Positions 47,910 through 58,557 are shown, numbered from the stretch's first letter. The stretch is DNA of 64,000 nt from Enterococcus florum (GCF_004309355.1 NZ_BJCC01000024.1:1-64000), one strand, 5' to 3'. Made by a program: numbers and translations. The notes: generated by a model from the letters alone, not told the origin.

Positions 47910-47945
47910 AAAAATGCGTTCCCCAAAAAAAGGGAGCGCATTTTT
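47910..47945. terminator. Terminator after the second acetyltransferase gene
   Basis: AAAAATGCGTTCCC and GGGAGCGCATTTTT form a 14-bp stem (one mismatch) with A and T flanks on both strands. Confidence 0.8.
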
Positions 47946-47948
47946 GCG

Positions 47949-48536
47949 TCAAGGGTGATACCCTGTCCTATCCTCCTCAGTAATTGCCCGAAGAACCTTG
48001 CATGGAACCCCTGCTGCAATCACATTGGCTGGAATGCTTTTCGTAACCACACTTCCTGAGCCGATGATTGTATTGGCACCGATCTCCACGCCTTGGTTCA
48101 CCGTTACATTCGCCCCCAGCCAGACATGATCGCCGATTTTTACGAACTTGGCATAGCAGCCGCCTGCTGCGCGCTCCACGGCATCAATCGCATGATTGGA
48201 GGTGTAGATCCCAACTCTTGGACCAAATAAGACATGGTTGCCTATGTCGATCCCGCCGCCATCTAAAAGGATACAATCAAAATTGGCGTAAAAATGGCTG
48301 CCAATCGAAATGTTGCTGCCGAATTCACAACGGAAATTAGGTTCAAAATAAACGCCTTTGCCAACAGATTTCAACAAACATTTCAAAATTGCTTCTCTGA
48401 CTTCTGCAGATTTCCCGTAGCTTTGATTGTATTCATTGGTCAACAAGACCGCATTTTCTCGGGCTTGGATCAGTTCTTCTGTGAGATCATTGTACATGAC
48501 ACCGCTCAACATCTGCTTTCTTTGCTCCTCCATCAT
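47949..48536 (-). CDS. Maltose/galactoside-type O-acetyltransferase, second copy
   Basis: 195 aa. N-terminal MLSGVMYNDLTEELIQAREN then hexapeptide beta-helix from about residue 70 (IGSHFYANFDCILLDGGGID, then FGPRVGIYTSNHAID with the catalytic His). It is the LacA/Maa type and paralogous to 41625. It lies divergent to the alpha-galactosidase gene, which would suit acetylation of excess galactosides. Confidence 0.9.
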   Translation of the reverse strand: MMEEQRKQMLSGVMYNDLTEELIQARENAVLLTNEYNQSYGKSAEVREAILKCLLKSVGKGVYFEPNFRCEFGSNISIGSHFYANFDCILLDGGGIDIGNHVLFGPRVGIYTSNHAIDAVERAAGGCYAKFVKIGDHVWLGANVTVNQGVEIGANTIIGSGSVVTKSIPANVIAAGVPCKVLRAITEEDRTGYHP

Positions 48537-48634
48537 CTCGTGACATGCTCCTTTAGTCTTGATTTTTCCATTATAACAGAGGTAGACGAAGGGACTTGCT
48601 TTTTACTCAAATTAATAAAATTTTCTCTTTTTTC

Positions 48635-48664
48635 TTGACAAATATGTTTAGTAAACATTATAAG
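48635..48664 (+). promoter_or_regulatory. Alpha-galactosidase promoter with LacI-type operator
   Basis: TTGACA (48635-48640) and TATAAG (48659-48664) flank ATGTTTA-G-TAAACAT (48644-48658), a perfect palindrome with the same core as the one at 46454. A repressor bound here would block RNA polymerase. Confidence 0.8.
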
Positions 48665-48721
48665 GTAAACATCAAGAGAATATCGTGGTGACACTTCACT
48701 CAGCGATTAGGAGGAAAAGCA

Positions 48722-50926
48722 ATGAAAAAAGCATACGCAGCATTTGATCAGACAACGAAAGTGTTTCATTTGAGAAATGAAGAAATCTCTTACATGATCC
48801 AATTGGAAGAAGACGGGATTCTCAGCCATTTGTATTTTGGTAAAGCGGTGAAGCACTATAGCGGCAATAAGCAATATCCTCGCAGAGACCGCGGGTTCTC
48901 CGGAAATGTACCCGGGCATGAAGAGCGAGCCTACTCCAAGGACACAGTACCTCAGGAATATTCCAGTCACGGATCGATGGATTATCGAATCCCCGCATCG
49001 ATTTTTCGTCGGGAAAACGGATCAAACTTGCATGACCTGCGTTATGCAGACTATCGCATCGAAGCAGGCAAACCAGTGCTTGCGGGACTGCCTCAATCCT
49101 ATGTACAATCAGAAGAAGAAGCGACTACGCTAGTATTGATCTTAAAAGACCGTGATCAGGAGATTTTTGTAGAGCTGTCTTACACGATCTATCATGATAG
49201 GGCGGTGATCACACGGTCAGTCAAAGTGTTGAATCAAACAGCTGAATGTCTTTCTGTCGAAAAATTAGCTTCTTTGCAATTGGATCTGACCAACGATCTG
49301 ACATTCGATCAGGTGATCTCTTTGCCCGGTGCGCATATTCGGGAACGTCAGATCAACCGGGAAACGATCAGCGCGGGGATCAAGCGGTTCGAGAGCCGCC
49401 GAGGCACCTCAAGCCATCACATGAACAGCTTTATCGCGTTGGTCAATCAGGATACCAATGAAAATGAAGGACCTGCGTTGGGGATTCACTTGGTCTATTC
49501 TGGCAACCATGCGTTTGAGCTGGAGAAAGACCAGATCGATCAGGTTCGGATAGTCGCAGGAATCAATGACTATAATTTTTCTTGGGAAGTCAAAGCGGGC
49601 GAAAGCTTTCAAACGCCGGAAGTCTTACTGGTGTATTCGGATCAGGGCTTGAACCAGATGAGCGACACGTTCCATCACCTGCTTCGGGAGCGAGTGGCGC
49701 GAGGGGAGCATCAATTTAAGGAGCGGCCGATCTTGGTAAATAATTGGGAAGCGACCTATTTCGATTTTACCAGTAAGAAGATCGAGCAGATCGTAGATGA
49801 AGCGGCGGCAGTGGGGATTGAAATGTTTGTCTTGGACGACGGCTGGTTCGGTCACCGCAGTTCGGACAATTCTTCACTGGGAGATTGGTTTGAATTTGAA
49901 GGCAAGTTGGCAGACGGTCTGAAGGGAATCGCGGACTATGTTCACCAGAAGGGCTTGAAATTCGGCCTGTGGTTTGAACCAGAAATGATCTCGATTGACT
50001 CTGAGCTGTACCAAAATCATCCGGATTACTTGATGCAGGAGCCCGGCCGATGTCCATCCTCTTCACGGGATCAGCACCTACTAGACATGGGACGCAAAGA
50101 GGTTCGTCAGGCGATTGAGAAACAGATCATTCAGGTGTTAGATCAAGTGGAGATCGATTATATTAAATGGGATATGAACCGCAGCATGTCGGATGCTTAT
50201 TCCATCGCTTTAGACGCAAAAAATCAAGGCGAAACGACTCACCGCTACATGCTGGGAGTGTATGAATTATTGGAACATTTGACCAATCGTTATCCGTCAA
50301 TCTTGTGGGAAGGCTGTTCCGGCGGCGGTGGTCGATTTGATGCCGGTTTCTTGTATTACATGCCACAATCTTGGACTAGCGACAATACCGATGCAGTGGA
50401 ACGCTTAAAGATTCAGTATGGGACCAGCTTGGGCTATCCGATTTCTGCTATGACAGCTCATGTTTCTGCGGTGCCGAATCATCAGACTGGTCGAGTGACT
50501 TCTCTGAAAACCCGTGGGGAGATTGCCATGAGCGGCGTGTTCGGATATGAGCTGGATCTGACCTTGATGGAAGCAGCGGAAAAAGCCATTGTCAAAGAAC
50601 AGGTCGCATGGTATCAGGAGGTACGTGCGTTGATTCAATTTGGTAATTTTCTCCGTCTGGCCAGCCCGTTTGAAGGCAATTTGACAGCTTGGATGTTTGT
50701 TGATCCGAAACAAGAAGAGGCACTGGTATTTATGGCAAGAACTCTGGCTTCCGCACAACCGGTTTTCCATGAGGTCATACTGCAAGGATTACAAGCTGAT
50801 TATCAGTATCAGGATCAAGCGACGAAGACGACGTACTTTGGCGATGAACTGATGACTCTGGGGGTCTATGCGCCCGATTTTTATGGCGATTTCCAGACCC
50901 AAATGATCCATTTGAAGAAAGTGTAG
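48722..50926 (+). CDS. GH36 alpha-galactosidase
   Basis: 734 aa, full length for the group. N-terminal beta-sandwich (about 1-320), then the barrel: LVNNWEATYFDFTSKKIEQI near 338, VLDDGWFGHRSSD near 369, nucleophile Asp in DYIKWDMNRS near 480, acid/base Asp in SWTSDNTDA near 549, and GCSGGGGRFDAG between. It cleaves alpha-1,6-galactose from melibiose and raffinose-type sugars. No secretion signal, so the MFS transporter encoded next probably imports the sugar intact. Confidence 0.94.
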   Translation: MKKAYAAFDQTTKVFHLRNEEISYMIQLEEDGILSHLYFGKAVKHYSGNKQYPRRDRGFSGNVPGHEERAYSKDTVPQEYSSHGSMDYRIPASIFRRENGSNLHDLRYADYRIEAGKPVLAGLPQSYVQSEEEATTLVLILKDRDQEIFVELSYTIYHDRAVITRSVKVLNQTAECLSVEKLASLQLDLTNDLTFDQVISLPGAHIRERQINRETISAGIKRFESRRGTSSHHMNSFIALVNQDTNENEGPALGIHLVYSGNHAFELEKDQIDQVRIVAGINDYNFSWEVKAGESFQTPEVLLVYSDQGLNQMSDTFHHLLRERVARGEHQFKERPILVNNWEATYFDFTSKKIEQIVDEAAAVGIEMFVLDDGWFGHRSSDNSSLGDWFEFEGKLADGLKGIADYVHQKGLKFGLWFEPEMISIDSELYQNHPDYLMQEPGRCPSSSRDQHLLDMGRKEVRQAIEKQIIQVLDQVEIDYIKWDMNRSMSDAYSIALDAKNQGETTHRYMLGVYELLEHLTNRYPSILWEGCSGGGGRFDAGFLYYMPQSWTSDNTDAVERLKIQYGTSLGYPISAMTAHVSAVPNHQTGRVTSLKTRGEIAMSGVFGYELDLTLMEAAEKAIVKEQVAWYQEVRALIQFGNFLRLASPFEGNLTAWMFVDPKQEEALVFMARTLASAQPVFHEVILQGLQADYQYQDQATKTTYFGDELMTLGVYAPDFYGDFQTQMIHLKKV

Positions 50927-50938
50927 GAGGAGAAAGCG

Positions 50939-52132
50939 ATGATTAATCGAAAAAGTCTGATGACCCGTCTGTCAATCTTGGCAATTTCTTTACTGCTGAC
51001 CAGCGCCACCTCGATCAATGGTGCGCTGCCGCAAATGCGCCGCAGTCTTTCCATGACCACGACACAAGGGGAGCTGGTGGCGACCTTGCCGGCATTGGCC
51101 GTTGTCATGTTTGTGATCCTTTCCAGTTTTTTGGCGGATCGGATCGGGACCAAGCGGACCGTGCAGCTTGGCCTGATCTTAGTTGGGATCGGCGGAGCAG
51201 TTCCTTTAGTCTTGAATGACTATGCTCTGATTTTGATCAGTCGTTTTATTTTGGGCGCTGGTTTTGGACTGTTCAATTCATTAGCTGTTTCCATCATCAA
51301 TCTGCTGTATCGTGAAGAACCGCAGGAACGTGCGTCCTTGCTGGGATATCGCGGAGCGGCAGAAAACATCGGGAATGCCGCGTTGACGCTGACGGCGGGG
51401 GCATTGTTGAGCCTTGGCTGGCGGTTTTCCTTTGGGATCTATCTGTTGGCTTTTCCGATCCTGCTCTTGTTCACGTTGTTTGTTCCGGAAATCACTCCGC
51501 AAACAGAGCAGACCGAGCAGACCGAAACGACGGAATCAGACACGGGGGATTTGAAGCCTTCAGTGTATGTGCTGGCACTGTTTGCCTTGTTTCTCGTGAT
51601 GACCTTCATCGCGATTGGCGTACGGTTCCCAACAATGGTGACTGATATCAAGGGGGCAGAGTACAATGCCTCGAATTTCTTGGCAGTGATGCCGATCATT
51701 GGGATCGTGACGGGATCGATGTTTGGCTTCTTCAACCGTTTGCTGGGGGAGAAATGCTTGTATCTTGGACTAATCCTGCTGGCGCTGGCGACCTTTTTGA
51801 TCTCGATCTCTGAAAATAATTTTTCGCTGCTGCTGATTGGGTATTTTATCAGCGGTGTTCCCGGCAGCTTGATTTTCCCATTCATCTACAATTCCTTAAA
51901 TCTGTACGCTTCACCGTCAAAAATGAATGCGGCGACTTCGATCATTTTGATCGGCTGCAACTTAGGCAATTTTGTTGCACCTTTTGGCTTGAGCACACTG
52001 CAGGCTGCTTCAGGGAGCAGTGATGTGTTCGCCCCATTTAAACTGTTGAGCATTTTACTGCTGGTCGTTCTCGTCGGGATCGTGGTAAAAAAGCAGTTCG
52101 CTAGTCGGCGGGTTCAGGTGAAGCAGGGGTGA
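50939..52132 (+). CDS. MFS transporter, likely with the alpha-galactosidase
   Basis: 397 aa, 12 membrane segments with a central loop rich in Thr/Glu (TEQTEQTETTESDTGD near 190). FLADRIGTKRTVQLGLILVG near 60 carries the usual first-half motif. It starts 12 bases after the alpha-galactosidase stop behind AGGAGGAG and shares its transcript, so an alpha-galactoside is a natural substrate; its overall type resembles CynX/NarK-like carriers, so this is inference. Confidence 0.82.
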   Translation: MINRKSLMTRLSILAISLLLTSATSINGALPQMRRSLSMTTTQGELVATLPALAVVMFVILSSFLADRIGTKRTVQLGLILVGIGGAVPLVLNDYALILISRFILGAGFGLFNSLAVSIINLLYREEPQERASLLGYRGAAENIGNAALTLTAGALLSLGWRFSFGIYLLAFPILLLFTLFVPEITPQTEQTEQTETTESDTGDLKPSVYVLALFALFLVMTFIAIGVRFPTMVTDIKGAEYNASNFLAVMPIIGIVTGSMFGFFNRLLGEKCLYLGLILLALATFLISISENNFSLLLIGYFISGVPGSLIFPFIYNSLNLYASPSKMNAATSIILIGCNLGNFVAPFGLSTLQAASGSSDVFAPFKLLSILLLVVLVGIVVKKQFASRRVQVKQG

Positions 52133-52148
52133 TAAAATAGGAAACAAT

Positions 52149-52180
52149 GCGGTCTCTAGACTTTTAGAGATCGTTTTTTT
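52149..52180 (+). terminator. Terminator after the MFS gene
   Basis: CGGTCTCTA pairs with TTAGAGATCG and is followed by seven T. Confidence 0.8.
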
Positions 52181-52245
52181 AAGCAAAATAGTTGACTTGA
52201 TGCGGACATAAAAGGGTAAGATGGAGAATGAAAGGGGGAGGCAAC

Positions 52246-52620
52246 ATGGAACAATGGACACAAGCAGAATTAGAAGCAATCGCGAAGGACCCTGACCTGT
52301 ATCTATCGATCCCGAATTTGAATGGGATGATTCACGAATCCTTATGGATATGGATCGTGCAGGCAGGAAATGAATTGTACGCACGTGGGTACAGCGGTAC
52401 CAAAGCCCGCTGGTATCAAGCAGCCAAACGCGAAGGCCGTGGACATATCACAGTCGGTGGGGTAGAAAAGGATGTTCGTTTCGAATTTCCCGATGATCCA
52501 GAGACGATCGATCTTGTGGATGAAGGATACAGAAAAAAGTATGCCGACAGTCCGCGCTTGGAGCCGGTCATCCGTTCGCAGGCAAGAGAAGCAACGGTAC
52601 GGCTGGTCCCGGTGGGTTAA
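52246..52620 (+). CDS. DUF2255 protein
   Basis: 124 aa from the ATG at 52246 (GGGGGAGGCAAC upstream). It matches DUF2255: WIWIVQAGNELYARGYSGTK near 38 and ARWYQAAKREGRGHITVGGV. No enzyme function is known. The NAD(P)-binding protein gene follows after 18 bases and is probably co-transcribed. Confidence 0.8.
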   Translation: MEQWTQAELEAIAKDPDLYLSIPNLNGMIHESLWIWIVQAGNELYARGYSGTKARWYQAAKREGRGHITVGGVEKDVRFEFPDDPETIDLVDEGYRKKYADSPRLEPVIRSQAREATVRLVPVG

Positions 52621-52638
52621 ACAGAAAAGAGGAAAACG

Positions 52639-53298
52639 ATGAAAGTATTTGTAATCGGTGCCAATGGACAAATCGGCAAGCACGTTGTGAAGCAGCTGCA
52701 CGAATCCTCACAGCATGAAGTCGTCGCCATGGTCAGAAAATCAGAACAAGCCGAGGCCTTGGAGCAGCAAGGGATCGAGGTTAGAGTAGTGGACTTAGAA
52801 GGTCCAATTGGAAAAATTGCTGAAGCAGCGCAAGACGCTGATGCGATCGTCTTTACTGCTGGTTCAGGCGGGGCGACAGGGGCGGACAAAACTATGCTGA
52901 TCGATTTGGATGGGGCGATCAAATCGATTAAAGCGGCAGAACAGGCCCAGGTGGATCGTTTTGTCATGGTCAGTGCCATCGGCAGCCAGCAGGTCCATGC
53001 GGAAAATCCTCCTGAATGGATCAATCAATTGTCCTATTACAATGTTGCCAAATTTTATGCTGATCAGTGGCTTATGGCCAGCGATCTTGAGTACACGATT
53101 ATCCGCCCCGGCGGGTTGACCAACGATTCGCCGACAGGCAAGGTCAAGATTGGCGAGACGCTTGAATTTGCCAGAATTTCTCGCGAGGATGTGGCCACAG
53201 CGATCGTCGCCTCTCTGGAGACAGCGCAGACCATTCGCAAAGCCTTTGACATAGTCAACGGCGAGACTCCGATCAAGGTAGCTCTGACCGGTTTGTAA
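52639..53298 (+). CDS. NAD(P)-binding protein, atypical SDR (YwnB/NmrA-like)
   Basis: 219 aa Rossmann protein. The dinucleotide loop FVIGANGQIGKHVVKQL is at 4-20, VSAIGS near 113 and YYNVAKFYADQWL near 133 with the Tyr-x-x-x-Lys pair, then IIRPGGLTND. These SDR_a5-type proteins reduce quinones or sense redox state. It follows the DUF2255 gene. Confidence 0.87.
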   Translation: MKVFVIGANGQIGKHVVKQLHESSQHEVVAMVRKSEQAEALEQQGIEVRVVDLEGPIGKIAEAAQDADAIVFTAGSGGATGADKTMLIDLDGAIKSIKAAEQAQVDRFVMVSAIGSQQVHAENPPEWINQLSYYNVAKFYADQWLMASDLEYTIIRPGGLTNDSPTGKVKIGETLEFARISREDVATAIVASLETAQTIRKAFDIVNGETPIKVALTGL

Positions 53299-53374
53299 CA
53301 TCAACTGAAACACGCCAGACAACGGGAGCCTGAAATGCAACCTGTCAAGCTGACAGCTAAAAAAATACTCTTAT

Positions 53375-53406
53375 ACAGGAATCGGATTGCCCGATTCCTG
53401 TTTTTA
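53375..53406 (+). terminator. Terminator after the SDR gene
   Basis: ACAGGAATCGG and CCGATTCCTGT form a perfect 11-bp stem followed by TTTT. Confidence 0.85.
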
Positions 53407-53477
53407 TGCAGCATGCTTTCTAAACTCGTTTAGTGAGAACGCATTCGTTGTATTTACGAATCAATCTTTTATTGTGC

Positions 53478-53651
53478 TCATGGAAGGGAAGACTTCTTAG
53501 CAATACGGTTCACGCTACGACGTTCATCCATCACTTCTGAAATGACTTGACATTTTTCTTCTGGAGAATAAAAGCTCTTCTTAAACATACAGGAACTCCC
53601 TACAAAGTAGATTTGGGAATGTTTTTTTGTCTACTCTTTAGGGAGCATTCA
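53478..53651 (-). mobile_element. Relic of an IS3-family element, orfA start and left end
   Basis: On the minus strand a frame reads MFKKSFYSPEEKCQVISEVM then DERRSVNRIAKKS, the N-terminal HTH of IS3-family OrfA, and stops at 53478. Upstream, TGAATGCTCCCTAAAGAGTA matches an IS3-type terminal repeat form. The rest of orfA and all of orfB are absent. Confidence 0.7.
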
Positions 53652-53668
53652 TTGTCTCGGGTGTCTTT

Positions 53669-53893
53669 TTATAGCAGACATAATTCGTATCGTACCAATA
53701 GTTTTAATACTTCTTCATAGCTCAACTGCGACAAGGAACAAAGTGCAGTAAACAGCTTCAATGGCAATTCATTGATAGGAATCTTGGTGTCTTTCCACTG
53801 GTGGTATTCCTGTGGACGAATCGTCGTTTGCGTGAACAGCAGCTCGGGCGACCGACCAAGATAATCGGTCAAAAACCACTCGATGGCCTCCAT
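53669..53893 (-). CDS. Small hypothetical protein of the DeoR-HAD operon
   Basis: 74 aa from the ATG at 53893, 5 bases after the HAD stop and behind GGCAGGTAAAG. Sequence such as FLTDYLGRSPELLFTQTTIR and LSQLSYEEVLKLLVRYELCL looks helical and soluble. It is not recognised. Its position makes it the third gene of a DeoR-HAD transcript. Confidence 0.6.
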   Translation of the reverse strand: MEAIEWFLTDYLGRSPELLFTQTTIRPQEYHQWKDTKIPINELPLKLFTALCSLSQLSYEEVLKLLVRYELCLL

Positions 53894-53898
53894 AGACT

Positions 53899-54534
53899 TT
53901 ACCTGCCTTTCAAATACGGCAGCAAATCTGCCGGGGTTTCCAGCTGATAAGCAGCCCGTGAGAATTCCGGCTTTTCTTTCGCTCCCCAACGAGCCAGCAG
54001 AAAATCGACTCCGCTGCTCTCTGCACATAGCATGTCATAAAGTGAATCGCCGATATAAAGCGAGGCTTGGTTGTCTGCATTTAACTCCTCTAAAGCCTTC
54101 AGCAACGGTTCCGGATTGGGTTTATGCAGGGGGGTATCATCAGCAGTGATGATTACATCAAAAAAAGTGTTCAAACCGAATGCGGCAAATTCCACGACTG
54201 CATCGCTCCTTAATTTTGAAGTTACCACCCCTAAGCGATACCCCAGCTGTTTCAACTCTTGCAGCAATTCAAGGATTCCGTTAAACAATCGTGCATGATG
54301 AGTATACTCTCGCATCCGCTTCATCCAGCTGGCCAGCAACTGTTCGATCTCCTCAGGGGAGTCCGTAAAACGTTCCAACGCTCGAGCCCCCGGAATGCCT
54401 AAAGAAAATTCTAGCTCTTTGTCGGATAACGTTAAGTTTCGTTCCTCTTTCAAAGTTTCCTTCAAGGATTGGACACTGACATATTCAGTATCGATCAAGG
54501 TTCCGTCTACATCAAATAAAATTGTTTTAATCAT
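53899..54534 (-). CDS. HAD-superfamily phosphatase, PGMB/PPase-like
   Basis: 211 aa. Motif I LFDVDGTLIDTEYV at 6-19, motif II VVTSKLRSD near 103, motif III Lys in HKPNPEPLLKA near 137 and motif IV IGDSLYDMLCAESSGVDFLL near 160; an alpha-helical cap lies between I and II. The substrate may be a sugar phosphate or pyrophosphate. Its start overlaps the DeoR stop by 8 bases. Confidence 0.88.
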   Translation of the reverse strand: MIKTILFDVDGTLIDTEYVSVQSLKETLKEERNLTLSDKELEFSLGIPGARALERFTDSPEEIEQLLASWMKRMREYTHHARLFNGILELLQELKQLGYRLGVVTSKLRSDAVVEFAAFGLNTFFDVIITADDTPLHKPNPEPLLKALEELNADNQASLYIGDSLYDMLCAESSGVDFLLARWGAKEKPEFSRAAYQLETPADLLPYLKGR

Positions 54535-55303
54535 GTGATGCCTCCTTTGTATAAATCACGTCCACATGGGCCTCCGCTAGTTTTCGGCTGAGTGTTTCTG
54601 GCAGTTTTCCGTTGGTCACTAAGCTGTCGATCTCCTCCAAGGAGAAAACATTGAAATGGTGGGAACGGCCCAGCTTAGACTGATCCGCCACCAGCACCAG
54701 TCGACGCGTTTGCTGGCGAATTTTTTTCTTCATGTCGATATCGTCTTCATAGGCGTAGTGGACACCTGCTTCATCGATTCCCACCACACTTAAAAAGGCC
54801 AGATCAAAATTGTAATCCTCCAGCTCCGCTAGCGGACGCGTCCCCAAGACACAGCGCTTTTCTGCATCCAGATTGCCGCCTAGCATTCGAGCGGTCCCAG
54901 AAGGATTGCGTAGCAGCTGATCTGCAATGTCGATCGAGTTCGTCACTGAAAACAGCTGGGAAAAGGGCCGTAAATAGGTTGGGATGAAGCGGATAGTTGT
55001 GGAAACATCCAAAAAGACTACATCCTCTTCTTCAATCAATCGACTCGCAGCAGCTGCTAGCTGTTGTTTCACGTGGGCGCCTTCTTCGCTGCGTTTCAGA
55101 TAGTCGTCCAAACGTTTAAAGGAACGGGGCAGAGAAATGCCGCCATAGGTTCGTTCAATTAAGTTATTCTCAGCCAGCTTGACGATATCTCGGCGAGCCG
55201 TATCGCGAGAAGACTGGGTTAGCTCGATGACTTCCTTTAAACTCAATGCTTTCTTTTCTTCCAACGTCGACAGAATCAATGCTAGTCGTTCTTTTTGGAG
55301 CAT
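54527..55303 (-). CDS. DeoR-family regulator
   Basis: 258 aa. HTH LKEVIELTQSSRDTARRDIV near 22 and a sugar-phosphate sensor domain (about 75-235, VVFLDVSTTIRFIPTYL and FSVTNSIDIADQLL). It is divergent to the alpha-glucoside operon (55530). A perfect 20-bp inverted repeat directly upstream (55316-55364) probably binds it. Overlaps the HAD gene, which may act on the effector. Confidence 0.9.
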   Translation of the reverse strand: MLQKERLALILSTLEEKKALSLKEVIELTQSSRDTARRDIVKLAENNLIERTYGGISLPRSFKRLDDYLKRSEEGAHVKQQLAAAASRLIEEEDVVFLDVSTTIRFIPTYLRPFSQLFSVTNSIDIADQLLRNPSGTARMLGGNLDAEKRCVLGTRPLAELEDYNFDLAFLSVVGIDEAGVHYAYEDDIDMKKKIRQQTRRLVLVADQSKLGRSHHFNVFSLEEIDSLVTNGKLPETLSRKLAEAHVDVIYTKEASHD

Positions 55304-55315
55304 GCGATCACCTCA

Positions 55316-55364
55316 TTTAAGCTAGTTTAGTTTATATGGATATAATAAACTAAACTAGCTTAAA
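55316..55364. repeat. Perfect 20-bp inverted repeat, likely DeoR operator
   Basis: Arms 55316-55335 (TTTAAGCTAGTTTAGTTTAT) and 55345-55364 are exactly complementary with a 9-base centre (ATGGATATA). There is no T run after the stem and it lies 13 bases from the regulator start, so an operator is more likely than a terminator. Confidence 0.8.
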
Positions 55365-55467
55365 AAGGAAGAGAAATTATCTTTTTGCTTTTCGAATGGG
55401 AAATTTTTCCAGCTGATGACACTTCTATCCAACCTTTAGGAAAGGATTTCTAAACCTGCTCCTTCTA

Positions 55468-55496
55468 TTGAATGTGCTTTCATGGCTTGTTATAAC
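55468..55496 (+). promoter_or_regulatory. Promoter of the alpha-glucoside operon
   Basis: TTGAAT (55468-55473), 17 bases, TATAAC (55491-55496). Confidence 0.65.
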
Positions 55497-55499
55497 TAG

Positions 55500-56861
<1,362 letters not shown>

Positions 56862-56940
56862 ACCGGCTGGATAGAAGGTGTTGAGGGGCATCTTCTATCT
56901 TTGATCAAATTGTAAAGGCATTCAAAGGAGGAAAAAAGCT

Positions 56941-58515
56941 ATGATGGAAAAGTTTCAAAAATTTGGTGGAGCTATTTTTACCCCGGTCCTGTTGTTCACA
57001 TTTTCTGGGATTATGGTGGCACTCAGTATCGTGTTCACCAATCCAACCATTGTTGGCGGCATTGCCAATGAGGGAACATTATGGACCAGTATCTGGACTA
57101 TTTTTCAAAATGGGGCGTGGACTGTCTTCACGCAGATGGAGATCTTATTTGCGATCGGTCTGCCTTTAGGATTAGCGAAAAAAGCTTCAGGCAGAGCAGC
57201 ATTGTCATCATTCGTGTTATACATTACATTCAGTTATTTTGTCAGCTCGTTTATTGAATTATTTGGGCCGTTTTTCGGAGTTGATTTTGCAGCCGAGCCT
57301 GGTGGACAAAGTGGATTGAAGCTGATCGCAGGTATTAAAACGTTAGATACTGGTGTCTTAGGAGCAATCTTGGTTGCGGCAGTGGTGGTTTGGGTCCACA
57401 ATCGCTATTTTGAAAAGAAATTGCCGGACTTTTTAGGGATTTTTCAAGGGTCCTCGTTTGTGTGTATCGTTGGCTTTTTCGTGATGTTTGCATTGGCCTT
57501 TGCGACTTGCTTGATTTGGCCTAAAGTGCAAAACGGAATTGTTTCTTTGCAAAGCTTGATGACCAGCTCGGGAGCATTTGGGGTTTGGCTCTTCACCTTT
57601 TTAGAGCGAATATTGATTCCGACCGGGCTGCATCATTTTGTGGCTACTCCGTTTCTTTATGGTCCTGCAGTCGTTGAGGGCGGGATCACACGGTATTGGA
57701 TGGAACATGTCAATGAGTTCGCCCAGAGCACACGACCAATGATCGAATTGTTCCCAGAAGGTGGCTTCGCATTGACTGGAAATGGAAAGATCTTTGCACC
57801 ACTAGGAATCGCTGCAGCCTTTTACGCGACTGCTATGCCTGAGAAAAAGAAAAAAGTATTGACACTTTTGATTCCGATTACCTTGACAGCCGTTGTTGCT
57901 GGAATCACCGAACCGCTAGAGTTCACTTTCCTGTTTGTGGCACCGATCTTGTTTGCAGTTCATGCCTTTTTGTCTGCGACTATGGCTGTGGCCATGTATA
58001 AGTTTGGAGTCGTTGGTGATTTGGGAGCCGGCATGATCGAACAGGCCGCCAAAACTTGGATTCCTTTGGCCCAAAATCATTGGCAAACTTATGTCTTGCA
58101 AGTGATCATCGGGTTGGTTTTCGTCGGTATTTATTTCATCGTCTTCCGAACATTGATCTTAAAGCTCAACCTGGCTACGCCTGGAAGAGAAGTCGATTCA
58201 GGGGATGTGAAGTTTTACAGCAAGAAAGAGTACAAAGAAAAACAAGCACAAGCAGGCGGAGACGCTTTTCAGCAACAAGCGCAGGGATTTATTGACGCGT
58301 TGGGCGGCAAGGAGAATATCGAAAGCATCGCGAATTGTGCAACGCGACTGCGTGTGAAGGTGCTCGATGGAGAAAAAGTTGACTCGGATGCCGCATTTCG
58401 CGAGTTGGGTGCACATGGAGTGGTCCGTAAAGGAAACTCGATTCAGATCATTGTTGGATTGGACGTGCCAATGGTCAAAGCGCAGGCAGATTTGTTGATG
58501 AAAGGCGCAATTTAG
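56941..58515 (+). CDS. PTS EIICB permease, alpha-glucoside (MalB/AglA) type
   Basis: 524 aa. EIIC (about 1-410, ERILIPTGLHHFVATPFLYG and AGITEPLEFTFLFVAP), EIIB at the end with Cys in SIANCATRLRVKV near 464. Same order as the 29298 permease and again without EIIA; the 59767 gene supplies one. RBS AAAGGAGG. Confidence 0.92.
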   Translation: MMEKFQKFGGAIFTPVLLFTFSGIMVALSIVFTNPTIVGGIANEGTLWTSIWTIFQNGAWTVFTQMEILFAIGLPLGLAKKASGRAALSSFVLYITFSYFVSSFIELFGPFFGVDFAAEPGGQSGLKLIAGIKTLDTGVLGAILVAAVVVWVHNRYFEKKLPDFLGIFQGSSFVCIVGFFVMFALAFATCLIWPKVQNGIVSLQSLMTSSGAFGVWLFTFLERILIPTGLHHFVATPFLYGPAVVEGGITRYWMEHVNEFAQSTRPMIELFPEGGFALTGNGKIFAPLGIAAAFYATAMPEKKKKVLTLLIPITLTAVVAGITEPLEFTFLFVAPILFAVHAFLSATMAVAMYKFGVVGDLGAGMIEQAAKTWIPLAQNHWQTYVLQVIIGLVFVGIYFIVFRTLILKLNLATPGREVDSGDVKFYSKKEYKEKQAQAGGDAFQQQAQGFIDALGGKENIESIANCATRLRVKVLDGEKVDSDAAFRELGAHGVVRKGNSIQIIVGLDVPMVKAQADLLMKGAI

Positions 58516-58557
58516 CAAACCTCTTTTGGTATAATAAAAATAAAAGGGTGTTTTCTA

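Noticed and set aside
52194-52224. Possible fourth MerR-type promoter (TTGACT, 19 bases, TAAGAT)
   Set aside because: Spacing fits, but the spacer lacks the AGGTGAAG-like half-site and shows no dyad.
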